In this document: piece by piece, positions 36,054 to 44,284 of the stretch | How the letters are laid out: each line of letters starts with the position of its first letter | Numbering within the stretch: the first letter of the stretch is position 1 | Translations under genes and position numbers: made by a program | The notes under the pieces: generated by a model | The model's input: the letters and a program-made list of their open reading frames with translations, nothing else | Told to the model about the DNA's origin: nothing | The model's database searches: none | Assembly: GCA_944391685.1 (NCBI GenBank) | Contig: CALXUM010000013.1 | Coordinates: forward strand, 1 to 44,284 | DNA length: 44,284 nucleotides | Reading direction: 5' to 3' | From: an uncultured Alphaproteobacteria bacterium | Lineage (GTDB): Bacteria; Pseudomonadota; Alphaproteobacteria; RF32; CAG-239

Positions 36054-36368
36054 TTAAGCGTTAGCTTCAATCCAAGAAATCAAAGTAGCCTTAGAATTCA
36101 AACCAACTTTAGTATCAATTTGTTTTCCGTCTTTAAACAAAAACATGGTTGGGATACTGCGAATACCATACTGCGCAGCAGTATTCGGAGATTCATCCAC
36201 ATTAATTTTGCAAATCTCAACCCTACCGGCCATTTCTTTTGAAACCTCTTCCAAAACCGGAATCAATTGACGGCAAGGGCCACACCATTCAGCCCAAAAA
36301 TCAACCAATACCAAACCTTTAGCTTTTAAAACCTCATTTTCAAACTGGCTATCTGTAATTGCTTTCAT
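36054..36368 (-). CDS. trxA: Thioredoxin
   Basis: A 104-aa cytoplasmic thioredoxin that reduces protein disulfides. The active site WCGPC spans 28-32 and the cis-proline lies in SIPT (about 71-74). There is no signal peptide. AAGGA precedes the ATG. It is followed by its own terminator; the addA gene ends about 95 nt upstream, so trxA may be transcribed separately. Upstream AT-rich sequence holds TATATT-like -10 candidates but no convincing -35. Confidence 0.96.
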   Translation of the reverse strand: MKAITDSQFENEVLKAKGLVLVDFWAEWCGPCRQLIPVLEEVSKEMAGRVEICKINVDESPNTAAQYGIRSIPTMFLFKDGKQIDTKVGLNSKATLISWIEANA

Positions 36369-36463
36369 CGAATCATCCTTTCTTCCAAAAACTTTTAACC
36401 TTTAGTTTTAATATAGTAGATATTTTTTTTAAATAAAGAGCAATTTTGCAAATTTTATAAAAA

Positions 36464-39400
36464 TTAATTTAACTTCATCATTTTTGCTGTATCTGTCCAC
36501 AAAATATATGTTTCTATTTTTTTATTTGGATATATTTGCTTAATCAACTTTTCATATGCACTCATTTGTTTTATATAAGCAACTGGCACATCTTGAACAG
36601 AATTCGCTGCCGGACGATTGGTTTTGAAATCAACAATCAAAACTCTGTCTTCATCAACAACCAAACGATCAATTTGTCCTGAAATAATTTTTCCTTCTAC
36701 TTGTCCCATCAAAGGAACTTCTGCTTTTGAATTTTGCCCAAACAATACACCAAATTGTGGATTTTCTATCAATTTCATTACTTCTTCTGCTATTTGCTCT
36801 TTTTGCTCATAGCTGAAAGCATCTCCGTTTTTAAGCAAAAACTCCTCTGTTGCCTTTTGCCTTTTATCGACATCAATTTCGGGCAACAGCTGCAACATCT
36901 TATGAATAATTCTGCCTCGACGATAATAATCTTTTGTTTTTGCTTTCAAAGGAGATACCATAATTTCATCATCTTCTTCATCAAGTTTTGATGGTGCCAA
37001 AGGTTTAGCTAAAGGACCTTCCTCAGGAACCAAAACATCAAACCATTTTGGTATTTTCACTTCAATTGACGTATTTTTATTTTTTTCTTTTTTAGATTCT
37101 TGATCAATTTGTTGAGCAACTTCATAAACTAAAGTTCCGTCTTCTCTTTCTTCCGCAATTTTACTTAATGCATTTTTACAAAGTTCATACCATGATTCCA
37201 CGCTTGGATTATTACTCAATTTATAACCACAAATGCAAAGTCTTTCCTCTGCTCTGGTTAATGCCACATACAATAAACGATGATACTCTTCCAAAGAGAG
37301 CTCTTTTTCTCTTTCCTTAATCAGGCGACAATTCTTTTCATAATCTGCTGCTTTTAAGGGATAATACAAGCAATCATCTGTATATAGCAATCCGGCTTCA
37401 TTTTTTATAGACTTAACCCTTACCGTATCAGGCAAAACAACCACTGGAGCCTGCAAGCCTTTAGAACCGTGCACGGTCATAATCCGCACGGCATCAATCT
37501 CGCTTTGTTCAAGTTCTCTTTTTATTTCCACCTCATCTTTGGCAATCCACTCCACAAACAACTGCATTGACGGAACATGATCCTTTTCAAAATCCAAACA
37601 AAGATTCATAAACTCATCTATACCGTCCTCTGCTTCATAACCTATTCGAGCCACAAATTTTTGCCGTCCCTTGAGTTTATTTAAAATATGACTGAAAAAT
37701 TCAAACGGACGCACAAAATCAGCCATGCTCAAAAGTTCTTTTAGCTCATCAAAAGCCTTTATATATTTTTTGTTTTTGCCCAAACGCGACCACAAAGTTT
37801 CATTCTTTCTGTTCCAACAAAGTTCAAACAAATCGTCGTCATCCAGTCCCCATAAAGGCGATTTCAAAATCTCAGCCAAAGTCAAATCATCTTCCGGCAA
37901 CAGCACAAATTTTCCGATTGCCACCAAATCTTCAACTGCAATCTGTTCTAAAAGACTGATTTTATCCACTCCGGCCACATTCACTCCGGCGTTTTTACAA
38001 GCCCTGACCATTTCTTCCACAAAGCTGTTGCGCCTTTGCACCAAAATCATAAAGTCACGATATTGCAAAGGCCTATTCTTAGCTGTTAAAATTTCTCCGC
38101 TTTCAACTTGTTTTTTAATGGTCTCGGCAATTTTTTTGGCTAATCTCGCACTGGTTGATTCTCCAACTTTTCTCTCCACCGGCGGCAGCCAAATATCCGG
38201 ATTTTCATTTTTTTCAGCTTCAATTAACGGCCACAATTCAACTTTTCCGCCTTCTCCTATACGAGAAGGAACATGCCAAACATTTTGCTCTTTCGGAACC
38301 ACTCCTTGTTTTGGTTTTTCTTCAGCAAAAATGCAATTAACCGCATCCAAGATTGCCGCCGTAGAACGAAAAGATACTTCCAAATTAACTTCTTCAAACT
38401 CACATTGTTTGGTTTTCTTGGTTGCAAAATGTTTACGCATTCTCTCAAATTCCTGCGGATCAGCTCCCTGAAAAGAATATATTGATTGTTTGCGATCTCC
38501 AACGGCAAACACCGTGTTCTTAGAAGTCTTAGCTCCCTCACCGTAAAAAAATTCTTCGGTAATTGCCTTAACTATTGCCCATTGATCAGGTGATGTATCT
38601 TGTGCCTCATCAATCAAAACATTGTCTATACCTCCATCAAGCTTAAACAAAACCCAATCAGCCACACCCGGTGTTTCCAAAAGCTTGCGGGTTTGCACAA
38701 TCAAATCCTCATAATCCATCTTAGAGTGAATTTCTTTATACCGATTATAACCTCGCAATAATTCATCTGCCAAAAACAATACAGCTCTGGTTGAGGCCAA
38801 CAAACTGGATGCTGCTATTTTCTCATCAGTTTCCAATATTCTTTGAGCCTCTTCATCCGCCAGGCTTTGCCCTTCAGGATATATTTTTATCACTGCTTGA
38901 ATGGCAATCTTTTGTCGCGGCTCATTTTTATCCGTCAAAAACACCTTCCGATAAAGTTCATAGTTTTGTGTTTTTAAGGCCTCTCGCAGAGTTTTAGCTT
39001 TTCCTACATCTGTTGCTGAGCCTTTATCCATTGCCTCGGCTAAAATCATCAACTCTTTTTGCGGAACAACTCTAAAAAATTCTTCTCTTATCTTTTGAGG
39101 ATTGTTGTCCTCTGAAACTTTCAAATTTTTGGCAATTTGCTTTAATAAATTTTCTAGTCCGCCCTGTCTTTCCAATATTCGCAAAATTTTATTACGATTC
39201 TCCGTCAAAGAAGTCATCAATTTCGGAAAAGTAAATTCACTCATTTCAGATGTTAAAAAAGCTAAAGCTCTGGCTGTTAACCCGTTCGGTTCTTGTTCTG
39301 CCTTATGTAACAACGCGTTTTTAACTATTTCAATTGCCTCTGTAGCAGCCCTATCGTCCATCACTTCAAAATACGGGGATATTTTAGCCTCTAGCGGAAA

Positions 39401-39829
39401 CCTTTTTAATATCTCCTGGCAAAAACTATGAATGGTCTGAATTTTCATCCCCCCGGGAGTATCCAACAACAAGGCAAACAATTTCCGTGCCTGTGCCATA
39501 ATTTTGTCATCTTCTGCCACCGCACGGCCCAACAACTTCTCTAGTTCAGCTCTTAATTCATCATCTTCAATAACCGCCCATTTACTCAGTCTATCGGCAA
39601 TACGACTACTCATCTCCACCGCTGCAGCTTTGGTATAAGTCAAACACAAAATTCTGCCCGGATTAACCCCTGATAACAGTTGCCGTAAAACCCTGTCCGA
39701 TAATACCTTAGTTTTTCCCGTTCCGGCAGAAGCCTCCACCCAAACTGATTTTTCAGGATCAGATGCTCTCCTTTGTTGACGGCTGGCCAATTCAATACGT
39801 TGCTGTTTTTCTTGTTTTAAATCAGCCAT
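36464..39829 (-). CDS. addA: AddA helicase-nuclease subunit
   Basis: Superfamily 1 (UvrD-like) helicase and nuclease of the AddAB double-strand-break repair enzyme, which processes DNA ends for RecA. The 1121-aa protein has Walker A ASAGTGKT (33-40), a Walker B LIDEAQD, RLLYVALTRAEERL and MTVHGSKGLQ in the helicase core. A C-terminal PD-(D/E)XK nuclease follows (IVDFKTNRP, then QMSAYE). GGAGG lies inside the end of addB and the genes are 1 nt apart, so they are translationally linked. It is the last gene of rph-rdgB-addB-addA. Confidence 0.96.
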   Translation of the reverse strand: MADLKQEKQQRIELASRQQRRASDPEKSVWVEASAGTGKTKVLSDRVLRQLLSGVNPGRILCLTYTKAAAVEMSSRIADRLSKWAVIEDDELRAELEKLLGRAVAEDDKIMAQARKLFALLLDTPGGMKIQTIHSFCQEILKRFPLEAKISPYFEVMDDRAATEAIEIVKNALLHKAEQEPNGLTARALAFLTSEMSEFTFPKLMTSLTENRNKILRILERQGGLENLLKQIAKNLKVSEDNNPQKIREEFFRVVPQKELMILAEAMDKGSATDVGKAKTLREALKTQNYELYRKVFLTDKNEPRQKIAIQAVIKIYPEGQSLADEEAQRILETDEKIAASSLLASTRAVLFLADELLRGYNRYKEIHSKMDYEDLIVQTRKLLETPGVADWVLFKLDGGIDNVLIDEAQDTSPDQWAIVKAITEEFFYGEGAKTSKNTVFAVGDRKQSIYSFQGADPQEFERMRKHFATKKTKQCEFEEVNLEVSFRSTAAILDAVNCIFAEEKPKQGVVPKEQNVWHVPSRIGEGGKVELWPLIEAEKNENPDIWLPPVERKVGESTSARLAKKIAETIKKQVESGEILTAKNRPLQYRDFMILVQRRNSFVEEMVRACKNAGVNVAGVDKISLLEQIAVEDLVAIGKFVLLPEDDLTLAEILKSPLWGLDDDDLFELCWNRKNETLWSRLGKNKKYIKAFDELKELLSMADFVRPFEFFSHILNKLKGRQKFVARIGYEAEDGIDEFMNLCLDFEKDHVPSMQLFVEWIAKDEVEIKRELEQSEIDAVRIMTVHGSKGLQAPVVVLPDTVRVKSIKNEAGLLYTDDCLYYPLKAADYEKNCRLIKEREKELSLEEYHRLLYVALTRAEERLCICGYKLSNNPSVESWYELCKNALSKIAEEREDGTLVYEVAQQIDQESKKEKNKNTSIEVKIPKWFDVLVPEEGPLAKPLAPSKLDEEDDEIMVSPLKAKTKDYYRRGRIIHKMLQLLPEIDVDKRQKATEEFLLKNGDAFSYEQKEQIAEEVMKLIENPQFGVLFGQNSKAEVPLMGQVEGKIISGQIDRLVVDEDRVLIVDFKTNRPAANSVQDVPVAYIKQMSAYEKLIKQIYPNKKIETYILWTDTAKMMKLN

Positions 39830-39830
39830 T

Positions 39831-42704
39831 TTAATCCTCCGTCACTTTCCATTCCTTAACTCTGGCCAAATGCTCATAGTCAGAATATTCAGGAATTCTT
39901 TTAGGATTCGGATGACAAATATAAGCCGTCGTCTCAAAATCAAACAAATTTATTGTTTCTTTCAAATGTTCTTCATTCTCGGTAATTACCTTGCCAACCT
40001 TGTCATCAACCACCGTATCTTTAACGCCCAGTTGCCAATAAATCAGCTTTTCAACTTCGGCTGCCGGAATATTTGCAAACCCTCCGTTTTGAGCAATTAA
40101 CCCCTCCAGTGGCAATTGCGGAGCAAAACCCCTGCTAACCTCCTTAACGCTGCGGGCTTTTCCGGTTTTATAATCGATAATATTAACTTTTCCGTCTTTT
40201 GTTTCATCAATACGATCAGCTTTTGCGGTTATTGTAAACTCACCTGCCGGAGCTTCAAACCTCCAACTACCCTTACATTCATTATGCACTGTTTTAATAT
40301 CTTGCCGATAGTCTTTTTCCAACTCAACCAAATGTTTCACCATTTTAACAAACTTCGGCCACCAAAAAACCTGCTTTTCTTGGGCAATTTTATTTTGAGT
40401 AAAACTATTTTTTCCCATCTCCAATAATTCTTCTTCTGCATTTTCAGGAAAAGAGTTTGGATGTTTATTATTAAAATCTTCCAAAATTTTATGAATAATG
40501 GTGCCATAATCAGCCATTGTTAAATCCGGTTCAATATCTTCCAAAGGCTTTAACTTCAAAATATATTTTGCAAACACACTATAAGGATCACGCAGCAGCA
40601 TTTCAAACGCACTGACCGACAATTCTCTTGGTCTTGCTGCCACCGGAGGCTTTGGAGAAGGAGGTAAAGCTTTTTCAAACTTTTGCGGCAAATCAGCCTG
40701 AGCCGCAAGTTGCTCATAAAACTTATTTTCCAAACTCTCAGGCAACACTCCGACAGCTTTTAAAACCGTGTCCAAACGCATCCACCAACGTGATTTTATC
40801 ATTGGCGTTCCCTGTACTCTTTCGGCTCTGGTTAAAAACACACTTTCTGCTCCCAACAACTGGCAAAAATCCAAGCCCAAAACTCCGATAGTTTTTTCCG
40901 GCAGCGGAAAACCAAAATCTTTTTTCATCGGTCTGGACATCCAAGGGTCAGCTGATGCCGTTTGTGGCCAAACTCCTTCATTAACCTCACCGATAATCAT
41001 CACATCAAACTGACTCAACCGAGCTTCAATTGGTCCTAAAATTTTTAATCTCGGATGCGTCCCGAATTTCGGCCGCACCATAATACCGCTTAACATGGCT
41101 TCAAACAAACCGGCATACCCAACTGTCTCTATTTCGCCCAAAACATCGGCATTTTCCAACCAATCAGCCATAAATGACGCTCCGGCATTACCATCTTCAC
41201 CCTTCCATAATAAAGTTTCTCCCTCTTTATCTTTGGTTGCAGCAATCTCCTCTGCAGCTTCCATATGAGCCATCAACAAATCCGTAAGCCTAGCTTTTTG
41301 TTCAAGCATCAACTCACGCAGTTTCTTCGTCTTTTCTTCAAACTCGTGCAGTATTTGTTCTAAATCTTCATCTTCTTTATCTGCACGCCAAACTTTGCAC
41401 TCCAATTCTCTTGCCTTAAATCTGACATCGGCATAACTTTGTCCCATTCCGGTCAACGGATGTTTGAGCAAACTCAAAACATCAATCCTTCCAGCCTCCG
41501 GTGCAACCGCTTTTATCAATAACCGCATAAAAGCACCCCACGCTGTCGAGCCCAAAGGACGTCCGGCGGAATCATCAACTTTAATATTCCAACGCTCAAG
41601 TTCTGCTGCCACTCTGCGAGCCAAATTTCTGTCAGGGGTAACCAACGCTGCTGTTTTTTCAGAAGTTTCTAAGGTTTCTCTCATTATAGATGCAATCGCC
41701 AAAGCTTCTTGTCGTATATCTTGACAACTCAGTGTTTGGATTCCGCTAAACGCTTCTGCTTTGATATTTTTTTCTTTTAAGTTTCTCCACTTATCGGTTG
41801 TTTTAGCAGGTCGCATAACCTCAGACAACAAAACTTCTCTATCCTGATTTTTGGGCTCAACCAAATTTTGAACTTCATTACGGCTTTGTCCCAAATAATC
41901 TAACAATTCCTTTAGCTCAAATTGCGGATGAGTTTCATCAACCAAAGTCCAATCATCTTCACTTAAATTTTTATCCAAACCTGATAAAACTATCTCCCCT
42001 TTAGGTAAATTAAATATGGTTTTTACCAACTCTTTCATTGCCGGAAAAGTTGCTGTTGTTCCTGCGGCAATTATTCTTGTTTTTGGCGGATTCTCTTGCC
42101 AAATTTCACTCTGCAAACGCAACATTTCGCTGCGACGAAAGCTTGCATCACAAACACCCCGTTCTTTAAGAATTTTTGGCCAATTGGCAGTTATAATCTC
42201 TAAAAACTTTAAGGTTTCTTGCCAATGAGTTGCATATTCCTCCGGCACCAAATTTTCTAAATTTTCAAAATCCAATCCTTCATTATTAGCAACATCAATC
42301 AATCGTCCCAATTCTGCTGCCAAATAACAAGCCTGTTCCGGCGGCATTTGACCTATTCCAAAATCTTGCGGACGACTCATTATAATTTTCATAAACAACA
42401 TCAATCGTTCGTTATTGGCAATTGCCGGAGGCAAAGAGAAAATTTCCTTACCGGATACAGAACCTCGTAACAAAATTTCATCTTCTTCCAAATCACCCAA
42501 CGGCATCATTTGCGGCAACAAAGTGGGGCTCATACCCTTAAGCCGAACAAAAGCCTCTGCCAAAGTCTTGCAAGCACGTCTGTTAGGCAACAAAACCAAA
42601 ACGGATGAAAGCCCCAGCCAATCACCCTCATACTCACTCAACAAATTTTTTGCCAAAACATCAGCAAAACTATGCGTTGCGGAAATGTTAAAAATCTTAC
42701 TCAG
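39831..42704 (-). CDS. addB: AddB helicase-nuclease subunit, probably from a CTG start
   Basis: Partner of AddA in end resection. From CTG 42704 it is 957 aa. Alphaproteobacterial AddB proteins start with a block like this frame's IFNISATHSFADVLAKNLL, then VLLPNRRA; the ordinary starts (TTG 42656) would cut this block and have no ribosome binding site. CTG 42704 overlaps the rdgB stop as CTGA, with AGAGG 10 nt upstream. An ATT codon at 42695 is another non-standard option. A helicase-like body (no full Walker A seen) leads to a C-terminal nuclease with IIDYKTG and a later Gln. No iron-sulfur cysteine cluster is apparent, as usual for this type. Confidence 0.9.
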   Translation of the reverse strand: MSKIFNISATHSFADVLAKNLLSEYEGDWLGLSSVLVLLPNRRACKTLAEAFVRLKGMSPTLLPQMMPLGDLEEDEILLRGSVSGKEIFSLPPAIANNERLMLFMKIIMSRPQDFGIGQMPPEQACYLAAELGRLIDVANNEGLDFENLENLVPEEYATHWQETLKFLEIITANWPKILKERGVCDASFRRSEMLRLQSEIWQENPPKTRIIAAGTTATFPAMKELVKTIFNLPKGEIVLSGLDKNLSEDDWTLVDETHPQFELKELLDYLGQSRNEVQNLVEPKNQDREVLLSEVMRPAKTTDKWRNLKEKNIKAEAFSGIQTLSCQDIRQEALAIASIMRETLETSEKTAALVTPDRNLARRVAAELERWNIKVDDSAGRPLGSTAWGAFMRLLIKAVAPEAGRIDVLSLLKHPLTGMGQSYADVRFKARELECKVWRADKEDEDLEQILHEFEEKTKKLRELMLEQKARLTDLLMAHMEAAEEIAATKDKEGETLLWKGEDGNAGASFMADWLENADVLGEIETVGYAGLFEAMLSGIMVRPKFGTHPRLKILGPIEARLSQFDVMIIGEVNEGVWPQTASADPWMSRPMKKDFGFPLPEKTIGVLGLDFCQLLGAESVFLTRAERVQGTPMIKSRWWMRLDTVLKAVGVLPESLENKFYEQLAAQADLPQKFEKALPPSPKPPVAARPRELSVSAFEMLLRDPYSVFAKYILKLKPLEDIEPDLTMADYGTIIHKILEDFNNKHPNSFPENAEEELLEMGKNSFTQNKIAQEKQVFWWPKFVKMVKHLVELEKDYRQDIKTVHNECKGSWRFEAPAGEFTITAKADRIDETKDGKVNIIDYKTGKARSVKEVSRGFAPQLPLEGLIAQNGGFANIPAAEVEKLIYWQLGVKDTVVDDKVGKVITENEEHLKETINLFDFETTAYICHPNPKRIPEYSDYEHLARVKEWKVTED

Positions 42705-43291
42705 TTTTCAAAAACCTCTTTTACAAATTTTGCCACAGCCTTGCCTCGATGCGAAATTTTGGCTTTTTCATCAGGCATCATCTCGGCAAAAGTTTTATCA
42801 AAACCATTAGGCACAAAAATCGGGTCAAAACCAAACCCTTTATCTCCACGACGATTCGGAATAATTTTCCCCTCAACTTTTCCTTCAAAAAATTGGCATT
42901 TTTGCCCGGGAACTTTCAGAGCTAAAACACAAGCAAAATGTGCCGACCAATCCTTGTTTTTAGTATCCTCCAACTCTTTAACCAACTTTTCAATTGCTGC
43001 ATCAAAATTACGGTTGGGAGCATATCTGGCCGAATAAACTCCGGGCCTGCCGTCAAGAGCATCAACACACAAACCGGAATCATCTGCCAAACACGGCTTA
43101 CCGCAAGCATCAGACAGCTGTTCTGCCTTTAAGCTTGCGTTTTCGGCAAAAGTTGTACCTGTTTCTTCTACATCAGGCAAATTTAAATCTCTGGCCGAAA
43201 CAACCTTAACCCCGAACGGAGCTAACATTCTGCTAAATTCATCTATTTTACCTTGATTATGTGAAGCAATCACCAGCTCGCTTATCTTCAT
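42701..43291 (-). CDS. rdgB: XTP/dITP pyrophosphatase RdgB
   Basis: House-cleaning enzyme that hydrolyses non-canonical purine nucleotides (XTP, dITP, dHAPTP). The 196-aa protein has SHNQGK (10-15, variant of TxNxxK), the metal/phosphate block LADDSGLCVDAL, and GKGFGFDPIF-type residues (KGFGFDPIF) before KAKISHRGKA. The frame extends upstream to 43327, but ATG 43291 begins the family sequence and has GGGAG inside the end of rph; the two genes are 1 nt apart. Its stop probably overlaps the addB start. Confidence 0.95.
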   Translation of the reverse strand: MKISELVIASHNQGKIDEFSRMLAPFGVKVVSARDLNLPDVEETGTTFAENASLKAEQLSDACGKPCLADDSGLCVDALDGRPGVYSARYAPNRNFDAAIEKLVKELEDTKNKDWSAHFACVLALKVPGQKCQFFEGKVEGKIIPNRRGDKGFGFDPIFVPNGFDKTFAEMMPDEKAKISHRGKAVAKFVKEVFEN

Positions 43292-43292
43292 T

Positions 43293-44006
43293 TTACTTAA
43301 CTCCCAAAGCTTCTTTTTGTTTGGCAATCAATTGAGCTATCCCTTGTTTTCCCAATTCCAAAAGCTCATAAAATTGAGATTCGTCAAAAGGCTCTCCCTC
43401 TGCAGTTCCTTGAATCTCAACAATTTTTCCGCTTTCAGTCATCACAAAGTTCATATCCACCTGAGAGTTTGAATCTTCCTCATAATCAACATCCAAAATA
43501 GCCTCTCCGTCATAAATATCACAAGAAACTGCTGCCACAAATTCCTTGATTGGGTTTTGTTTTACTTTTTTTAATTCAACCAACTTTTCCATTGCCTGAT
43601 ACAAAGCAACAAAACCACCGGTAATCGAGGCCACACGTGTGCCTCCATCAGCCTGAATTACATCACAATCAATACAAATTGAAATATCTTTCATTTGCTC
43701 CAAATCAACTACCGAACGTAACGAACGCCCGACAAGCCGTTGAATTTCTTGTGTTCGTCCTGATGGCTTTTTGCATTCCCTTGGAACTCTGGTTTGAGCT
43801 GACCGGGGCAGCATTGCATATTCAGCCGTAATCCAACCTTTATTTTGCCCTTTTAGCCAAGCCGGGACTTTTTCTTCCACACTTGCGGTACAAATCACAT
43901 GTGTTCCACCAAACTTAACCAAACAAGAGCCCTCGGCATATGGATTAAAACCGGGGATTAATTCAATTTCACGCAATTGATTTTTCTGACGATTCGAATG
44001 ACGCAT
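43293..44006 (-). CDS. rph: RNase PH
   Basis: Phosphorolytic 3'-5' exoribonuclease that trims tRNA 3' ends. The 237-aa protein matches the family from RHSNRQ on: phosphate-binding SGRTQEIQRLVGRSLR, DCDVIQADGGTR and the C-terminal EIQGTAEG. A GAGATAAAA site precedes the ATG. First gene of rph-rdgB-addB-addA, with its own promoter in the intergenic region at the right edge. In many alphaproteobacteria hrcA lies divergent to rph; here a repeat region lies there instead. Confidence 0.96.
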   Translation of the reverse strand: MRHSNRQKNQLREIELIPGFNPYAEGSCLVKFGGTHVICTASVEEKVPAWLKGQNKGWITAEYAMLPRSAQTRVPRECKKPSGRTQEIQRLVGRSLRSVVDLEQMKDISICIDCDVIQADGGTRVASITGGFVALYQAMEKLVELKKVKQNPIKEFVAAVSCDIYDGEAILDVDYEEDSNSQVDMNFVMTESGKIVEIQGTAEGEPFDESQFYELLELGKQGIAQLIAKQKEALGVK

Positions 44007-44041
44007 TTTTATCTCTTTTTTTAAGATTAAACCTATGTCAG

Positions 44042-44070
44042 AGCATAAGCTATTTCTTAAGTTTTAGCAA
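44042..44070 (-). promoter_or_regulatory. Promoter of rph-rdgB-addB-addA
   Basis: On the minus strand TTGCTA (44065-44070) is followed after 17 nt by TATGCT (44042-44047). Transcription from about 44035 gives a leader of about 30 nt before the rph ATG. Confidence 0.5.
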
Positions 44071-44098
44071 CCACAAAACTTAATGTTACGCAACATAA

Positions 44099-44156
44099 TT
44101 GTCTTGAAAAATCTGTATTAGAATTCTTATCATACTACAAACACTTAAAATCACGG
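44099..44156 (+). repeat. 58-bp direct repeat, copy 1, containing a promoter
   Basis: This 58-bp segment recurs 128 bp to the right with only two mismatches, both near its 3' end. It contains TTGAAA (44104-44109), 18 nt, then TATCAT (44128-44133), a good sigma-70-type promoter with transcription expected near 44140. Between the boxes lies the palindrome AGAATTCT. It belongs to the 278-bp intergenic stretch after rph, in which I see no well-supported protein gene. Confidence 0.8.
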
Positions 44157-44185
44157 ATGATGAGGATTATAATAAGATTTGAAAG

Positions 44186-44229
44186 CAAAAGTACCGCAGC
44201 GTACACCCCAGTACGTGAGGAAACTTTTG
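44186..44229 (+). repeat. Long hairpin between the two repeat copies
   Basis: CAAAAGT (44186-44192) pairs with ACTTTTG (44223-44229); inside, CC/GG and then GCGTAC/GTACGT (44199-44204 with 44211-44216, one G-U) surround the loop ACCCCA. The stem-loop would lie in any transcript started from copy 1, and it ends right where copy 2 begins. Confidence 0.6.
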
Positions 44230-44284
44230 TCTTGAAAAATCTGTATTAGAATTCTTATCATACTACAAACAACTAAAATCACGG
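44227..44284 (+). repeat. 58-bp direct repeat, copy 2, cut at the window end
   Basis: Second copy of the promoter-bearing repeat, with TTGAAA at 44232-44237 and TATCAT at 44256-44261 at the same 18-nt spacing. The window stops exactly at the end of the matched segment, so whether the 70-bp hairpin segment and further units follow cannot be seen. Confidence 0.8.

Noticed and set aside
37725..38471. 248-aa plus-strand ORF inside addA
   Set aside because: Antisense to a full-length, well-conserved AddA; Ser/Phe-rich composition typical of the reverse of an AT-rich gene.
44157..44249. 30-codon ORF across the repeat unit
   Set aside because: It has no clear ribosome binding site and its end is encoded in the promoter-bearing repeat; kept only as a note in the repeat finding.
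44099..44284. A CRISPR array with two repeats
   Set aside because: The repeat is 58 bp with a 70-bp gap, outside the usual 25-40 bp repeats and spacers, the gap itself folds into a hairpin, and the repeat contains a promoter. No cas gene is in the window.
1..44284. tRNA, rRNA or mobile elements in the gaps
   Set aside because: All gaps are under 300 bp and none shows cloverleaf, rRNA or terminal inverted repeat with transposase features.

Overview
The window is a stretch of core chromosome from an AT-rich, Gram-negative alphaproteobacterium. Three things point there: alphaproteobacterial-type AddA/AddB, the order DUF3576 lipoprotein - leuS - lptE - holA, and a YlxR domain fused to an L7Ae-like domain inside a rimP-nusA-ylxR-infB operon. 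The AT-rich, tightly packed style resembles uncultured host-associated alphaproteobacterial lineages, but the exact taxon cannot be fixed from the sequence alone. No transposase, integrase, phage gene, rRNA or tRNA was found.

Layout, left to right. A cut-off small gene and ftsK point left. fabD-fabG (fatty acid synthesis) point right and meet the leftward rimP-nusA-ylxR-infB operon at a strong bidirectional terminator. lptG and cysK follow, also leftward. A Sel1-type secreted protein faces the yicC-gmk pair, and an SDR enzyme faces an AmpG-like permease. Next are rpsF-rpsR-rplI with a promoter, a possible autoregulatory leader and a terminator. A rightward block carries a small secreted protein, comM/yifB, a large lipoprotein with a trypsin-like domain, hslV-hslU behind a heat-shock-like promoter, hemW and an EamA-like membrane protein. 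The leftward DUF3576-leuS-lptE-holA cluster follows, then rightward rsmB with a degenerate ketopantoate-reductase-like gene, and a coupled membrane protein/TPR protein pair. The right end is leftward trxA and the rph-rdgB-addB-addA cluster.

Most of the content is housekeeping: replication and repair (ftsK, holA, addAB, rdgB), transcription and translation (nusA, infB, rimP, leuS, ribosomal proteins, rsmB, rph), envelope assembly (lptG, lptE, ampG, lipoproteins) and proteostasis (hslVU, trxA). Packing is very tight. Three convergent gene pairs share a TTAA at their stop codons, and several co-directional pairs overlap or sit 1-3 nt apart.

The least explained parts are: (1) a 58-bp direct repeat at the right edge, two copies 128 bp apart, each carrying a good sigma-70-type promoter, with a long hairpin between them; (2) a lipoprotein whose trypsin/HtrA-like domain appears to have lost all three catalytic residues; (3) an AddB reading frame that seems to need a CTG start overlapping the rdgB stop; (4) a terminator-like hairpin just before the rimP ribosome binding site; and (5) the unrecognised membrane/TPR pair. 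All assignments come from reading the sequence by eye, with no database search.
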